Below, piece after piece: positions 50,058-59,640 of a stretch of 64,000 bases of DNA. This DNA is from Psychrobacter pygoscelis (lineage in GTDB: Bacteria > Pseudomonadota > Gammaproteobacteria > Pseudomonadales > Moraxellaceae), in assembly GCF_004335015.1 (NCBI RefSeq), contig NZ_RQRU01000002.1, positions 372,001-436,000 of the forward strand, written 5' to 3'. The position numbers were made by a program, and so were the translations under genes. A model generated the notes under the pieces. The model searched no databases. It was not told the origin of the DNA and saw nothing but the letters and a program-made list of their open reading frames with translations. Every line of letters starts with the position of its first letter. Within the stretch, counting starts at the first letter, position 1.

Positions 50058-51458
50058 CTATAGTCCTTTCCAGTCACTGAGCACCACGCCTACCCCAATA
50101 CCTGTATTTTCATGATTGTAATCAATAATCGACTCTCCATAACCTTGAAACAGCTGAACATAAGCATGGGTATTGTTAGACAAAGGATGAATATAGTCGA
50201 GTTGTAGCGCCCCTTTATGCGTATTAGGGTTATAGCGTAGTGTGCCGCCTAGGGTCTTTTTATTCTCAAAATCATAAAGGAAGGTCAGATCCCCGTAACC
50301 CATAAAGTCAGTGATATCTGGATTGTCATCAGGCTTACTGCTGTTGTCAGTAGTAACGCGCGTCCACAACCTAGGTACAACCGAAAAGCGACCCCATTCA
50401 GCACCGCCCATAAGATATAGGCGGTTCCATGAGCGGGATAAAGGGTCCGACTGACCATTCGAGTGATGGACTGCACCAACGCCAAGCATTCTTAAGCGTC
50501 CACCGAAAGGTAGAGTGGCGGTTACTGGCTGTGTCAAGAATATTTCTGGTTCATAGTCAGTCGCTCGAAATGGCCTAGAATTGTCTTCGTTAAACACCTG
50601 CCAATGCGACTGCTGGGTGTAACCGAACCACATATCAGCATTGGTATCGAACAGATCTTCCGCGACTTTTGTTTTGACCGAGACTTGAAGCTTAAGCTCA
50701 GGAACCCGCATCTCATTAGGGCTAAAATTTTCTGCTTTTTGATTCGGCGTCTCAGGTGCGCGGTTTGGCTTTACATTTAGATAAATCGGTAATAGATACA
50801 TTGGTCGATGAGGTCGAGCCGTCCATGTACCGCGCTCGTTATTTTTATCAAGATCATAAGCCAGACTTAACGGCGTATATTTTTCAATTTCATTTTGCGT
50901 TACGCCAACCTTAGCTAAAATCCGCCGGTCATTTTCATCAGTATCTTTTACTGACTCAGAGGCATGACCACTCACGTCTGGCGCATCGATAGTTAGGCTA
51001 TCCTCCGTAGTGTCTAGACTGTTAGCATTTATTGGCGTTATATTTTCTGCTAATACCACTTGAGGATTACCCGAAATAGTGGTCTGAAATGTCCTAGCAA
51101 TGTCTAGTGGCTTTTTAGTCACAACGAAGGTAGGCGTCTGCCCTTGCTCAGCGACCTTGTCATAACAGGCGAGACGAGCGGCTTCAGCATTGACTTTTCG
51201 GCACTCGAAAAACAGCTCATTTTGTAGGCTCTGTCCCACCTGACTATTCTGACTTTGACCACTACTGTCTGTGGTCATGACTGGCTGCTGATCCTGATAA
51301 GCCAACTGCGTCGCATCGATATTATCGGCCGCAAAAGTCTGTGAGGAGACCCCTAGCACTACTGCAATGCCTACTAGACTCGCTGATACTTGCTGCGGAG
51401 TAACCTTCGATAGAGACCTATTCACAATCACGCTATCGAAAATGCTTGAATCGCTCAT
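50058..51458 (-). CDS. pldA: Outer-membrane phospholipase A1 (PldA/OMPLA)
   Basis: 466 residues. Signal peptide region ending near VSSQTFAADN. A Cys-containing motif FFECRKVNAEAARLACYDK (83-101) precedes the phospholipase domain. The barrel has catalytic His331 and Ser333 in HHSNGQSDP and Asn345 in SRSWNRLYLMGG, equal to OMPLA His142, Ser144 and Asn156. It cleaves phospholipids that flip to the outer leaflet and needs calcium and dimerisation. AAGGA lies 5 bases before the ATG. Longer than the E. coli protein mainly in the N-terminal 200 residues. Confidence 0.93.
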   Translation of the reverse strand: MSDSSIFDSVIVNRSLSKVTPQQVSASLVGIAVVLGVSSQTFAADNIDATQLAYQDQQPVMTTDSSGQSQNSQVGQSLQNELFFECRKVNAEAARLACYDKVAEQGQTPTFVVTKKPLDIARTFQTTISGNPQVVLAENITPINANSLDTTEDSLTIDAPDVSGHASESVKDTDENDRRILAKVGVTQNEIEKYTPLSLAYDLDKNNERGTWTARPHRPMYLLPIYLNVKPNRAPETPNQKAENFSPNEMRVPELKLQVSVKTKVAEDLFDTNADMWFGYTQQSHWQVFNEDNSRPFRATDYEPEIFLTQPVTATLPFGGRLRMLGVGAVHHSNGQSDPLSRSWNRLYLMGGAEWGRFSVVPRLWTRVTTDNSSKPDDNPDITDFMGYGDLTFLYDFENKKTLGGTLRYNPNTHKGALQLDYIHPLSNNTHAYVQLFQGYGESIIDYNHENTGIGVGVVLSDWKGL

Positions 51459-52032
51459 ATGTTTCCTTAAATTTCACTGAAAACGACGCCCTCAGCGAAA
51501 GGCCTTCGTGTTAGACACTCAGTCGATAATCACTATTTTATAATACTATTAGTGGTGGCGTCATTAGCTGCAACAGACTATTGCCCTCTACCCTAACCAC
51601 TGGCTAGCTGATTTATGTTTAATGAGAGCAATATAATTGTTTGGGCTTAGTACTTTACTTAGTACCTATACCATAACCACTACTGACAGCTAATTGAAGT
51701 CATTTACCATGACTGTAAAGTACCACTTTAGCAGTTTTGCTAAGTCTTCACTACAGATAATGATTGTTCAAAGGTGAAAAATTGTTTATTTTTAAAATGT
51801 TAGCGGTAACATTGATAAGCTAAATTGTTGGTGTGCTAAATTATAGAATAATTGATTATTATGTCAGTAACATAACATTAGCGAATATCATCGAGCAATA
51901 GTCGTCTAGGCTTAACCCTCGACGCTAAGTTTAATTGTTATTTTTTGATTGCCATTGTTTAATTGTCATTTGCACCAGTCAACCTTGCGCCCTGTTAGAA
52001 CCAGTCAATATAGCAGTCTTAACAGCGAAAGC
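51459..52032. other. Spacer between pldA and the DUF3465 gene
   Basis: 574 AT-rich bases with no gene or hairpin that I can support. It should contain the pldA promoter, reading to the left. Confidence 0.4.
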
Positions 52033-52608
52033 TTACTCATAGCGCTGACCTTCAAACTCTAGCCAGCCATCTTGATGTCGCGCCGCCGGATCACGGTGGG
52101 TCCAATGCACCACACCGCCTTTGGCATTATATTCATACTCGCCATAAAAGACTATCTCACTGCCCTGCTTTAGCCTCTCGACTCGTGGAGCCAGATCGAT
52201 ATTATGGGCAATCAACACAGTTTGCGGCTTTGCGGCTTGCTCGCCAGTCAATGCCACCAAGAACTTTTGGTGGCGGCTGCCTTCTATATCATCAGCTAAC
52301 AGCTTGATAACTCGGCCACAGCCTTTGACTTGCACGCCAGAGCGCTGAGCTTGAAACGCTTCAACGATAAGTGAGTTTTGACAGCGACTTGCTTCTGATT
52401 GAGCACCCGAGACGGCTTTATCATGGCTTGTTACAGTATCTTCGCTGCCCGTCTTAGGCGTATTAGGCGCAGTCAGACTATCAGAGGAAGGTGATGAGCA
52501 GCTACTTAGTAGTAATGCAGACCCTAATAATAGCCCTACCATAAGTGACTTTATTGAGAACATCTCTATAGGCGCATCCTGAGTTACGATACTTCGAATT
52601 ACTATCAT
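52033..52608 (-). CDS. DUF3465 lipoprotein
   Basis: 191 residues. Lipobox LSSC (Cys37) follows a hydrophobic stretch, and the mature part is Ser-rich. The C-terminal 110 residues carry the DUF3465 pattern: GCGRVIKLLADDIEGSRHQK, then TVLIAHNIDLAPRVERL and FYGEYEYNAKGGVVHWTHRD. The function is unknown. The first ATG has AAAGG 6 bases upstream; Met16 would give a more standard signal peptide but lacks a good site. It lies downstream of dsbD in the same direction. Confidence 0.85.
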   Translation of the reverse strand: MIVIRSIVTQDAPIEMFSIKSLMVGLLLGSALLLSSCSSPSSDSLTAPNTPKTGSEDTVTSHDKAVSGAQSEASRCQNSLIVEAFQAQRSGVQVKGCGRVIKLLADDIEGSRHQKFLVALTGEQAAKPQTVLIAHNIDLAPRVERLKQGSEIVFYGEYEYNAKGGVVHWTHRDPAARHQDGWLEFEGQRYE

Positions 52609-52685
52609 CAGTTACCTTTGTATAAGTCAATTTTATAGATTAATCACGATTCAGTAAGATGCGCAGCGGTAAGCTCAATCACCCG

Positions 52686-52723
52686 CGTTGGTTAGCTTTT
52701 AGACAATGGTTGGCTAACCAACG
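52686..52723. repeat. Hairpin downstream of dsbD
   Basis: Perfect 11-base inverted repeat CGTTGGTTAGC/GCTAACCAACG with a 16-base spacer, 58 bases past the dsbD stop. No T tract. Confidence 0.4.
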
Positions 52724-52780
52724 ACTCTCTAACCGCTTACTTTAAAAGCAGTTACTCTAGAAAAAGCTACTTTCTAAACG

Positions 52781-55000
52781 CTAGGACTGCAACTGACTTA
52801 GTATGTTAATAAAAGCATCACGATCTGTTTCACCGACCTGCTGACCCACCAGCTTACCGTCCATATAATATAGCAGCGCTGGCGGCCCAAAGAGTTGATA
52901 ACGTGCCAGTATTGCCTTGGACTCAGCAGTAGTATCAGTAATATCGAGCTTGACCACCTGCCAACCAGTCAACTGCGCAGGAGGCGAGGCAAATAACGCC
53001 TTATCCATAATCCGGCACTCAATACACCAGTCGGCCGTGACATCGACCACTACTTTAGCGGTTTTAGCGGTTATCGCATCTAATTCATCAAGGGTGGTAA
53101 TGTGAATAGCTTGATCGACTGCTAATAGAGTATCAGAAGATGGCGTAGCTACAGACTCGGTAGCCGGTTGCACATTCGCTGAAGGTGTCTTTAGTGAGGC
53201 TAAGGGATGTAGACTATCAGTATTACCCAAGGCAGCACCAACCACCAATACCGTAGCCCATACTGCGGCAATAAGCCCCAGTGCTCGCGTCAAGATTTGC
53301 CCACTACGACGCCACTGCCAAGCCCAAACTGCTACTACCATAAACCATACGGCCCAAATAAGTAGCATAAATGACGAGATAAACACCCGCTCAATCAGCA
53401 GTAAAGCCACAGCAAATAGTAACAATGCAAACCCTTGCTTGACCCAGTTCATCCACTCGCCTGCTTTAGGCATTATACTGCCTTGGGTAGTACCCAATAC
53501 AATTAGAGGGGCAGATAGGCCAAAACCAAGCATAAATAACGCCCCGAAACCTAAGAGCGGATTACCTATCGTAGAGACGGCCAGTAACGCACCAAATAAC
53601 GGCGCAGAAACACATGGCGAGACCACTAGAGCAGACAAAAACCCAGCAATGAGACTGCCGCCTGCGCTACCAAGCTTATTATTCCCTGCATCGCTAAAGG
53701 CCGTCAGCTTGTTGCGAATCGATAGCGGTAATCGTAGAGGTACCAGCTCCAACATGTATAAGGCTAATAGGATAAAGACCGCCGCAAAGCTAAGCAAAAT
53801 TACGGGGTTTTGTAGCCAGCCAATAATACCCAAAGACTGCCCGAAAACAGCGATAATAGCACCGAGAAAACCATAAGCAGTCGCCACACCGAGTGCGTAG
53901 CTGCTGGTCAATATTGCAGCTTTTTTGGGTGTCGGATTGGATTGATTGCCCACGATATTGGCAACAATAGGTAGCATGGGTAACACACAAGGGGTGAACG
54001 CCAAACCCAGACCCGCCAAAAATAACAGGCCTAGGGCCAGCCAAGGGTGGGTTCCGAGACCAAAGGGATCTTGGTTAACCAACGTGCTATCACTCTGCGT
54101 AGTGGCACTGTTATATTGAGCTTGTGACTGACTTACTTGCCCATCATTATCCAACGAGGAACTCTCTTCTATAGCAGTCGCTATAAGCGCTGAGTCATCT
54201 TGAGAGTCTAAGTCGTTTATGCCCTCTTGCTCATCAGGACCATTTGTACGGTTCTCATCAGCTTCGATGTCGCTATCTAGGCTCGACTCAGTATTATTTA
54301 GCAATGGGTTAGAGCTATCTTGATCGGTATCTGGCTGCTGCGCTGCTGTCGCCTGTGCTGACTGTTTTTCTGTAGCTGCAGTGGATGTTGCAGACACCTC
54401 ACTGGCTCTTTGGGCAGCTAGCTTAGGACTATTAGAGCCATTAGCATTAACCGCAGCTGCTTTAGCCGTATCATTTACTGCTGCGTTAGCAGCGGATTTT
54501 GCAGGCGTAGCAAGAGTTACTGTAGTTTTGATTTTTTCTGGTGGGTAGCACAGCCCTGCTTTAGCGCATCCCTGCCAAGTAATCGTGACAGGCGCGTTAT
54601 CTATAGCCGCGGCACCTGCATTCGTGAGAGTGGTAGTGGCGATAACAGAGCGCTGATCAAAGACAGGCACTCGGCCAAATTGTGGATCATCTACAAACTG
54701 AGCAGACTGATTAAAACTAAGTGATTCAGCAGTGACACCGTCAGGTAAGCTAAGCTTAACCTTATCCTTATAGACGTAATGACCAGGCGTAATATCAAAA
54801 TTGATTGTTAAAGTAGCATTGGTCTTGGTACCTGCCGTATCAGCCGTTACCTTAAAGGCTTGCTCGACGGGTAAAAACTTACTTTTTTGACTATCGCTTG
54901 CGGTGCTAAAAAGGTCGCTTAACCCTTCTGCTTGTGCAGCGATTGGTAAATAGAATGTGGCAAGCACAAATAGCGAAACTACGTGAAAAAATCTAACCAT
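52781..55000 (-). CDS. dsbD: Thiol:disulfide interchange protein DsbD with long acidic linker
   Basis: Moves electrons from thioredoxin across the inner membrane to DsbC and cytochrome maturation. 739 residues: signal peptide, alpha domain with a Cys pair (GCAKAGLCYPPE), transmembrane beta domain with Cys338 (TPCVLPML) and Cys463 (SPCVSAPLF), and gamma thioredoxin fold with Cys659-x-x-Cys662 (WCIECR). A low-complexity Ser/Asp/Asn/Gln linker of about 130 residues (roughly 175-305) lies between alpha and beta; the E. coli protein of about 565 residues lacks it. It serves the DsbC coded elsewhere in this window. Confidence 0.95.
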   Translation of the reverse strand: MVRFFHVVSLFVLATFYLPIAAQAEGLSDLFSTASDSQKSKFLPVEQAFKVTADTAGTKTNATLTINFDITPGHYVYKDKVKLSLPDGVTAESLSFNQSAQFVDDPQFGRVPVFDQRSVIATTTLTNAGAAAIDNAPVTITWQGCAKAGLCYPPEKIKTTVTLATPAKSAANAAVNDTAKAAAVNANGSNSPKLAAQRASEVSATSTAATEKQSAQATAAQQPDTDQDSSNPLLNNTESSLDSDIEADENRTNGPDEQEGINDLDSQDDSALIATAIEESSSLDNDGQVSQSQAQYNSATTQSDSTLVNQDPFGLGTHPWLALGLLFLAGLGLAFTPCVLPMLPIVANIVGNQSNPTPKKAAILTSSYALGVATAYGFLGAIIAVFGQSLGIIGWLQNPVILLSFAAVFILLALYMLELVPLRLPLSIRNKLTAFSDAGNNKLGSAGGSLIAGFLSALVVSPCVSAPLFGALLAVSTIGNPLLGFGALFMLGFGLSAPLIVLGTTQGSIMPKAGEWMNWVKQGFALLLFAVALLLIERVFISSFMLLIWAVWFMVVAVWAWQWRRSGQILTRALGLIAAVWATVLVVGAALGNTDSLHPLASLKTPSANVQPATESVATPSSDTLLAVDQAIHITTLDELDAITAKTAKVVVDVTADWCIECRIMDKALFASPPAQLTGWQVVKLDITDTTAESKAILARYQLFGPPALLYYMDGKLVGQQVGETDRDAFINILSQLQS

Positions 55001-55353
55001 GGTTCTTACTACCGATTACAGATTAATATCATTAGCGTTGACACTATTAATAGGGCAATAGACCCTAAACAATAACTCTTAATATTATCAAAATTTCAGC
55101 TCAACACTGCCGTCACGACAAGCTACTTGGGCGGACACTCATATCAAGCGCTAGACTCCCTATAAAAAATAGCCTTTATTCAGTCTTCATCTATTAGTCT
55201 CTAGGCTTAAATGCTTAATCTAATAGACTAACTAATAACCCGGCTTTACCCATTTATCCTTTGAGCTGGTGCCGTTAAGGATAAGCCGTAAAGCCGGTAG
55301 CAGTGTAAACTTAAATGGTCTAAAAAAAGAAGGGAGGGGTATAGCAATCAAGG
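55001..55353. other. Spacer between gspG and dsbD with a bipartite hairpin
   Basis: Contains the bipartite inverted repeat listed separately and the presumed dsbD promoter. No gene seen. Confidence 0.4.
55240..55297. repeat. Bipartite inverted repeat between gspG and dsbD
   Basis: Outer arms CCGGCTTTA/TAAAGCCGG (nine bases, perfect) and inner arms TTATCCTT/AAGGATAA (eight bases, perfect), with five- and four-base bulges and a 15-base loop. It can form a stem of 17 pairs in two parts. It lacks a T tract. Confidence 0.5.
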
Positions 55354-55863
55354 TTATAATCTAGCATAAATGTCTGCATCTTGGCCTTCGCCGCCTTGCT
55401 TCCCATCCGCGCCTAGTGAGAATAAGTCATAAGGACGACCCTCTGACCCTGGCGAGACATACTGAAGCTCATTCTCCCAGCCATCAGTCGGCGTACCTTT
55501 GATATAGCCGCCTTCTGGGTAGTTTTTGGCTTCAGCTGGTGGCGTGCTTAATGCCGCCAAACCTTGCGAAGTAGTGGGATAGCGCGAATTATCAACCTTA
55601 TACATGTCTAAGGCATTTGACACGGTAGCCAAGGCAGTTTCCGTGGTCTTAATTCGAGCTTTATCACTCTGCCCCACGACCTTGGGTACTACCAACCCTG
55701 CCAAAATCGCCAAGATAACGATAACCACCATAATCTCAATTAGGGTAAAGCCAGCTTGGCTTAGTGGAGCCATTTTACGATGGCGCTGATTGGCAGGAGT
55801 CGCTGAAAAATGGCGAGAGGCGCTTACACTATTGGTCTTATCTTGCATTGACTTATATTGCAT
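55354..55863 (-). CDS. gspG: General secretion pathway major pseudopilin GspG
   Basis: 169 residues. Prepilin site after Gly38 (SQAGFTLIEIMVVIVILAILAG), then the GspG body: PKVVGQSDKARIKTTETALA, LDMYKVDNSRYPTTSQGLAAL and the C-terminal calcium-binding end YDLFSLGADGKQGGEGQDADI. AAGAG lies 7 bases before the first ATG, giving a 38-residue leader; Met31 would give a standard short one. Major pseudopilin of the type II secretion pilus. The remaining gsp genes, apart from gspF, are not in the window; scattered gsp genes are known in Moraxellaceae. Confidence 0.93.
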   Translation of the reverse strand: MQYKSMQDKTNSVSASRHFSATPANQRHRKMAPLSQAGFTLIEIMVVIVILAILAGLVVPKVVGQSDKARIKTTETALATVSNALDMYKVDNSRYPTTSQGLAALSTPPAEAKNYPEGGYIKGTPTDGWENELQYVSPGSEGRPYDLFSLGADGKQGGEGQDADIYARL

Positions 55864-56194
55864 AGGGGTACTCTTAAAATTATTATAGTGAATCCTAAAG
55901 GTAATGGAGATAACAATGGTTAGGGCAATACTGCTAAATTCAGTATAGAACCTGAGCTTAAAAGTAAACCCAATCTATGGCTATCATAACGAAGCACAGT
56001 GAGTAATGACAGTATAGATTATCATATTGGAATGCTATCAACATTGTTCAAACAATGAGATAAAATCAAGCAAGCTGAGAGCATAATAAAGGGTAATAAA
56101 TTGAGCAAAAAGCGAGCAAATAATCAGCCAATATCATTAAAGGCAACTCTAATTGTAAAGCTCATTTATAATCGTAGCCCACATCTTCACTGCT
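55864..56194. other. Spacer between gspF and gspG
   Basis: 331 AT-rich bases without a gene, repeat or clear terminator. The gap suggests gspG has its own promoter. Confidence 0.35.
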
Positions 56195-57400
56195 CTAACC
56201 CGCCAGATCGTTCATATTGACGATAGGCAGCATAACAGCCATAACAATAATCATAACGATAACCCCCATTAGTACCAGCATTAATGGCTCTAACAATGAT
56301 AGTAAAGTACTGATAAAGTTGGTCGCTTCTGCTTCCTGCATATTGGCCGCGCGGCTGAGCATATCTTCTAGCTCACCAGAGTTCTCGCCACTTTTTATCA
56401 TCTGCACCATCATCGGTGGAAAGTAGCTAGAGCGCTCTAATTGACTCGATAAGCTCGCCCCTTCGGTAACCCTATCGGCCGCCTGCATAATGGTCTTTTT
56501 AATATGACTATTGGTGGTGACCGCAGCACCGATTCGTAAAGCTTCAATAAGCGGTACCCCAGATCGGACTAATATAGACATGGTACTGGCAAAGCGTGCT
56601 GAATTAAGGCTGCGCGATAGTCTGGCTAAAATAGGTAGCCTTAGTACAAGGCTATCGATCGCTAAAGTACCGGCGGGCGTCTTAGCAAATCGGTAAAACA
56701 ACACCACTAGCAGCGCCAATACCAGTAGCATCAGCCACCACCACTGAGTGATTAAATTGGAGATACCGAGTACCACTTGGGTAATCCAAGGCAGCGCTTG
56801 CTCTGACTGCTCAAAGACCTTGACAATCTTGGGCACGACATAACTCATCAAACCCATGACAATGGCGACTGCCATGACCATCAGTACGATTGGATAGATC
56901 ATTGCCCCTTGGATTTTCTTTTGTAGGGCAAAGCGGTTTTCGGTATAGTCCGCCAGCTGATTTAAGATAAGGTCTAGATGACCAGACTTCTCACCAGCGG
57001 CAATAGTAGCAATATATAAAGGGGGGAAGCTAGCGGCTTGCTTAAGAGCATTGGCCAAACTAAAGCCTTCTAAGACATAGGAGCGCACCGCCAGCATCAG
57101 CGACTTGATGTGTGTCTTTGGTGATTGCCTAGCCACTGCAGCCAGTGCTTCCTCTAGAGGAATCGCGGCAGCGAGCAGTACCGATAACTGCCGCGTCAGT
57201 AGGGCAAGCTCATAGGCGGAAGGTTTTTTGTAGCGGTTTTTACTACGGCTGCCTGAACTGTCCTGAACGGCCATGACCTCAACAGGCAACCATGCTTTAT
57301 CTCGGAGCTGCTGACGAATCTGCCGCGCAGAATCGCCCTCTAACAGCCCCTTTTGTACGCTGCCCTTTTGATCTAAAGCCTTAAAGTGATAAGCAGGCAT
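56195..57400 (-). CDS. gspF: Type II secretion inner-membrane platform protein GspF
   Basis: 401 residues with duplicated GspF/PilC domains and three membrane helices (near 170-190, 215-235 and 370-395). It keeps ELALLTRQLSVLLAAAIPLEEAL and the second-domain copy RFASTMSILVRSGVPLIEAL, plus the GEKSGHLD and GENSGELEDML signatures. It works with GspE and the pseudopilus. GspF was preferred over PilC because the gene sits next to gspG and because the N-terminal motif YHFKALDQKGSVQKG is GspF-like. AGGAA lies 9-10 bases before the ATG. Confidence 0.88.
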   Translation of the reverse strand: MPAYHFKALDQKGSVQKGLLEGDSARQIRQQLRDKAWLPVEVMAVQDSSGSRSKNRYKKPSAYELALLTRQLSVLLAAAIPLEEALAAVARQSPKTHIKSLMLAVRSYVLEGFSLANALKQAASFPPLYIATIAAGEKSGHLDLILNQLADYTENRFALQKKIQGAMIYPIVLMVMAVAIVMGLMSYVVPKIVKVFEQSEQALPWITQVVLGISNLITQWWWLMLLVLALLVVLFYRFAKTPAGTLAIDSLVLRLPILARLSRSLNSARFASTMSILVRSGVPLIEALRIGAAVTTNSHIKKTIMQAADRVTEGASLSSQLERSSYFPPMMVQMIKSGENSGELEDMLSRAANMQEAEATNFISTLLSLLEPLMLVLMGVIVMIIVMAVMLPIVNMNDLAG

Positions 57401-57675
57401 CAGCCGCGATTCCTATGAACAATAAAAGCGTGTCCTCATTCAAAACTCTCATTGCAAACTTCATGAGTCAATTGACAACACACCCTAGTAAGTATAAATA
57501 GAACAGTAATGATTAAGATCGACTTGTCTTAGCACGATAAGCCTAATGTATCTTTGTCAGCTTGGCAACAATGTTGTGGCGACTAACACAAGTTATGCCC
57601 CTTCGCCTAAGGTAGAGTGGACTATTATTTTAACCTTGCTATCTTGTTTTAGCGGTTATGTCATGCCCTAAAACT

Positions 57676-58689
57676 TTATATCGAAGGATGGCCACTTTCT
57701 CGTGCTTCTGGCATCATGCCTTGGCTAAGCAGGGTATCAAGATGGCTTTGTTGCAGCTTTTTATCAAAGTCATTGACCTCGGCGATTAGCATTTTTTCGA
57801 TACGCCTGTCGGTAGCATAGTAGCTTAATCGCGCACAAATGACGGCCAACTGATAAATACGTTTTTTACAATAGCCGTCTAAAGCTTGCAGCAGTCTCAC
57901 CATCTTGGGCGTCTCAAGACTGGCATAATCAAAGTCCTGAACCACGTTAGGAGCCAGCGGTGTCACACCATAGGTAATAGATAGATGGGCACAGAAGTAG
58001 CAGCAAAATAGATAACCCAAGACATGGCCGATATAATAACTGCGATCATAGGTGTAACTCATCACGCCAAAATGGGCCAACACATAACTCACCAAGCTGC
58101 CTTGATCGGCAACTGGCTCATCTTGACGCAAACGCCCTACTGTCGGCAACCTTAGATAATTACGACCTTGAGTGGTAATCTGCCAACCTGCTGGCTGCTG
58201 AGCGGGCATATGCCGGATGATATCTTCAATAATATCATCGACAATATGCAGCTGCTGCCATAATCTTTGCAGCATCTCAGTATCCACAACGCCTCGCTTG
58301 TCTAGAGATATTGACATCAAAAAATGCTGATACTCATCAAATTGTGACTTTAGCCGTTGTACCAAATAGGTCGGGCGTGACTGCACTGATGCTGAGTATA
58401 ATTGACGTGTTCGCACTAGCTGACGTTGATATAGCGCCAATCTTTGTTCAGTAGTTGTTTGGTTATGCGTGCTGTCATTAAGCTTCTGAACGGGTAACGC
58501 TGAGACAGTAAATGCCGCTAATAGCTCAGACTTACTCAGCTCAGGATCTGTAGTATTTAGAGTCATTAAAGTACTATCTGTTAAGGTATCAGTACTAGCA
58601 TTATTGGTTTCAGCACTACCATCGTCGCCGTTCATCTTTTTATTGCCTGCTGCGCTATTTTGCTGCGCTATTATAGATGGCCTGCTCAT
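57676..58689 (-). CDS. Unknown 337-residue protein upstream of gspF
   Basis: I do not recognise this protein. The first 80 residues are polar and low in complexity (Ser/Thr/Asn/Asp). Then comes a helical region with many charged residues and a Leu-rich pattern (LWQQLHIVDDIIEDIIRHM, 144-161), and a short hydrophobic, Cys-bearing patch (219-237, with Cys229, Cys230 and Cys233). A Lys/Arg-rich C-terminal helix follows. No signal peptide; the patch is too short and mixed to be a sure membrane helix. The strong ribosome site AAGGGGG lies 4 bases before the ATG. Upstream of gspF in the same direction with a 275-base gap. Confidence 0.6.
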   Translation of the reverse strand: MSRPSIIAQQNSAAGNKKMNGDDGSAETNNASTDTLTDSTLMTLNTTDPELSKSELLAAFTVSALPVQKLNDSTHNQTTTEQRLALYQRQLVRTRQLYSASVQSRPTYLVQRLKSQFDEYQHFLMSISLDKRGVVDTEMLQRLWQQLHIVDDIIEDIIRHMPAQQPAGWQITTQGRNYLRLPTVGRLRQDEPVADQGSLVSYVLAHFGVMSYTYDRSYYIGHVLGYLFCCYFCAHLSITYGVTPLAPNVVQDFDYASLETPKMVRLLQALDGYCKKRIYQLAVICARLSYYATDRRIEKMLIAEVNDFDKKLQQSHLDTLLSQGMMPEARESGHPSI

Positions 58690-58891
58690 AAAACCCCCTT
58701 AATGGATATCCAGGTATATTGCGTATACCCGTGACGCTAATTGGCATATTAAGTAGTAGCGAAATCATAGAAAATAGCATGATTATGCTATTTAGAAAAA
58801 AAAGCTAAACCAAAAAAGAAATAAAGTTAGAATCCAATGTCACTTCACCATAGATACCCAACTATAGTTATTACTTACAAAACCATACAAC

Positions 58892-58962
58892 AGTACTGGC
58901 ATGAATTGTTGCAGCATCCATCAGCATGCCCGCAGCAAGCCAGAAAGATTTATACCAGCTCC
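58892..58962. repeat. Interspersed hairpin repeat, copy B
   Basis: Aligns over about 70 bases with copy A at 7622-7697 (shared GCATGAATT-type start, CGCAGCAAGCCAGAAAGATT, then TATACC...CTCC) and on through the right flank (TTTGGAATCGACTGT). The terminal inverted repeat is less regular than in A. This copy is more diverged and may be a decayed member. Confidence 0.6.
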
Positions 58963-59426
58963 ACTGCATAATACAACGACTGCACTTTATTTGGAATCGA
59001 CTGTATTTAGGACCGACTAAATATAGTTATCCCATTAGTTGCCCAATTTTGCATGAAGCAAAAAGTCAGCCTATTGCGCTTTCACCAGTAACTGGTAGAG
59101 TTTATTACCTAGAAGTCATGAAATGATGTAAGCGAAGCTTAAATCGGGCCGGTATAGCTTATCCCTAGTCAGGCCATAATGACTTTAATGTGAATCCCTA
59201 ATGACAGCTAAATATTGCATTCAATACTATTTTAGCGCGGCTTATCTTGGCCTTTGACACGGATAGTATCATGATACACCTTTTATACCATTAACGTTAT
59301 CAGCTTCTAAAAGCGATGCTCGTTGTTAATTGTATAGTCGCTCTTTAATCAGGAATTGATATAGCCAGTGCTGTTTATAGCGGATAGGTTGCGAGGTACT
59401 GATATAAACCTTCAAAAAATTGCCAT

Positions 59427-59466
59427 AAAAAACGCGAAAGCAGAATTCTCCACAATCGCGTTTTTT
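59427..59466 (-). terminator. Terminator-like stem
   Basis: Eleven-base-pair stem AAAAAACGCGA/TCGCGTTTTTT with an 18-base loop. It may end the AraC regulator transcript, whose stop lies about 175 bases upstream on the minus strand. The plus-strand reading would also carry T. Confidence 0.55.
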
Positions 59467-59640
59467 ACTATAAGGCTGCTTCAACAAGGGCTATTTTTAA
59501 TAAAATCTATTAAAGGCCGATACGTTGAGGTCATATCGAGTGCAGGTTAACTATCTTTACTACGGACTAATTTATCGCAATATTAGGCAACATAGAGGGG
59601 CATCCAAAGAATAATTGGCAGGCAACCCTTAAGACCCTAA

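Larger units (their letters stand above)
58690..59640. other. Large non-coding region with repeat copy B
   Basis: About 950 bases between the unknown gene and the AraC regulator gene. It includes the second copy of the interspersed hairpin element and a terminator-like stem. The small plus-strand frames here have no support. Confidence 0.45.

Noticed and set aside
58926-59126. Plus-strand frame over repeat copy B
   Set aside because: It runs through the non-coding element, so its codons are those of a repeat.
59368-59550. 60-codon plus-strand frame near the terminator-like stem
   Set aside because: It includes the stem itself and has no ribosome site.
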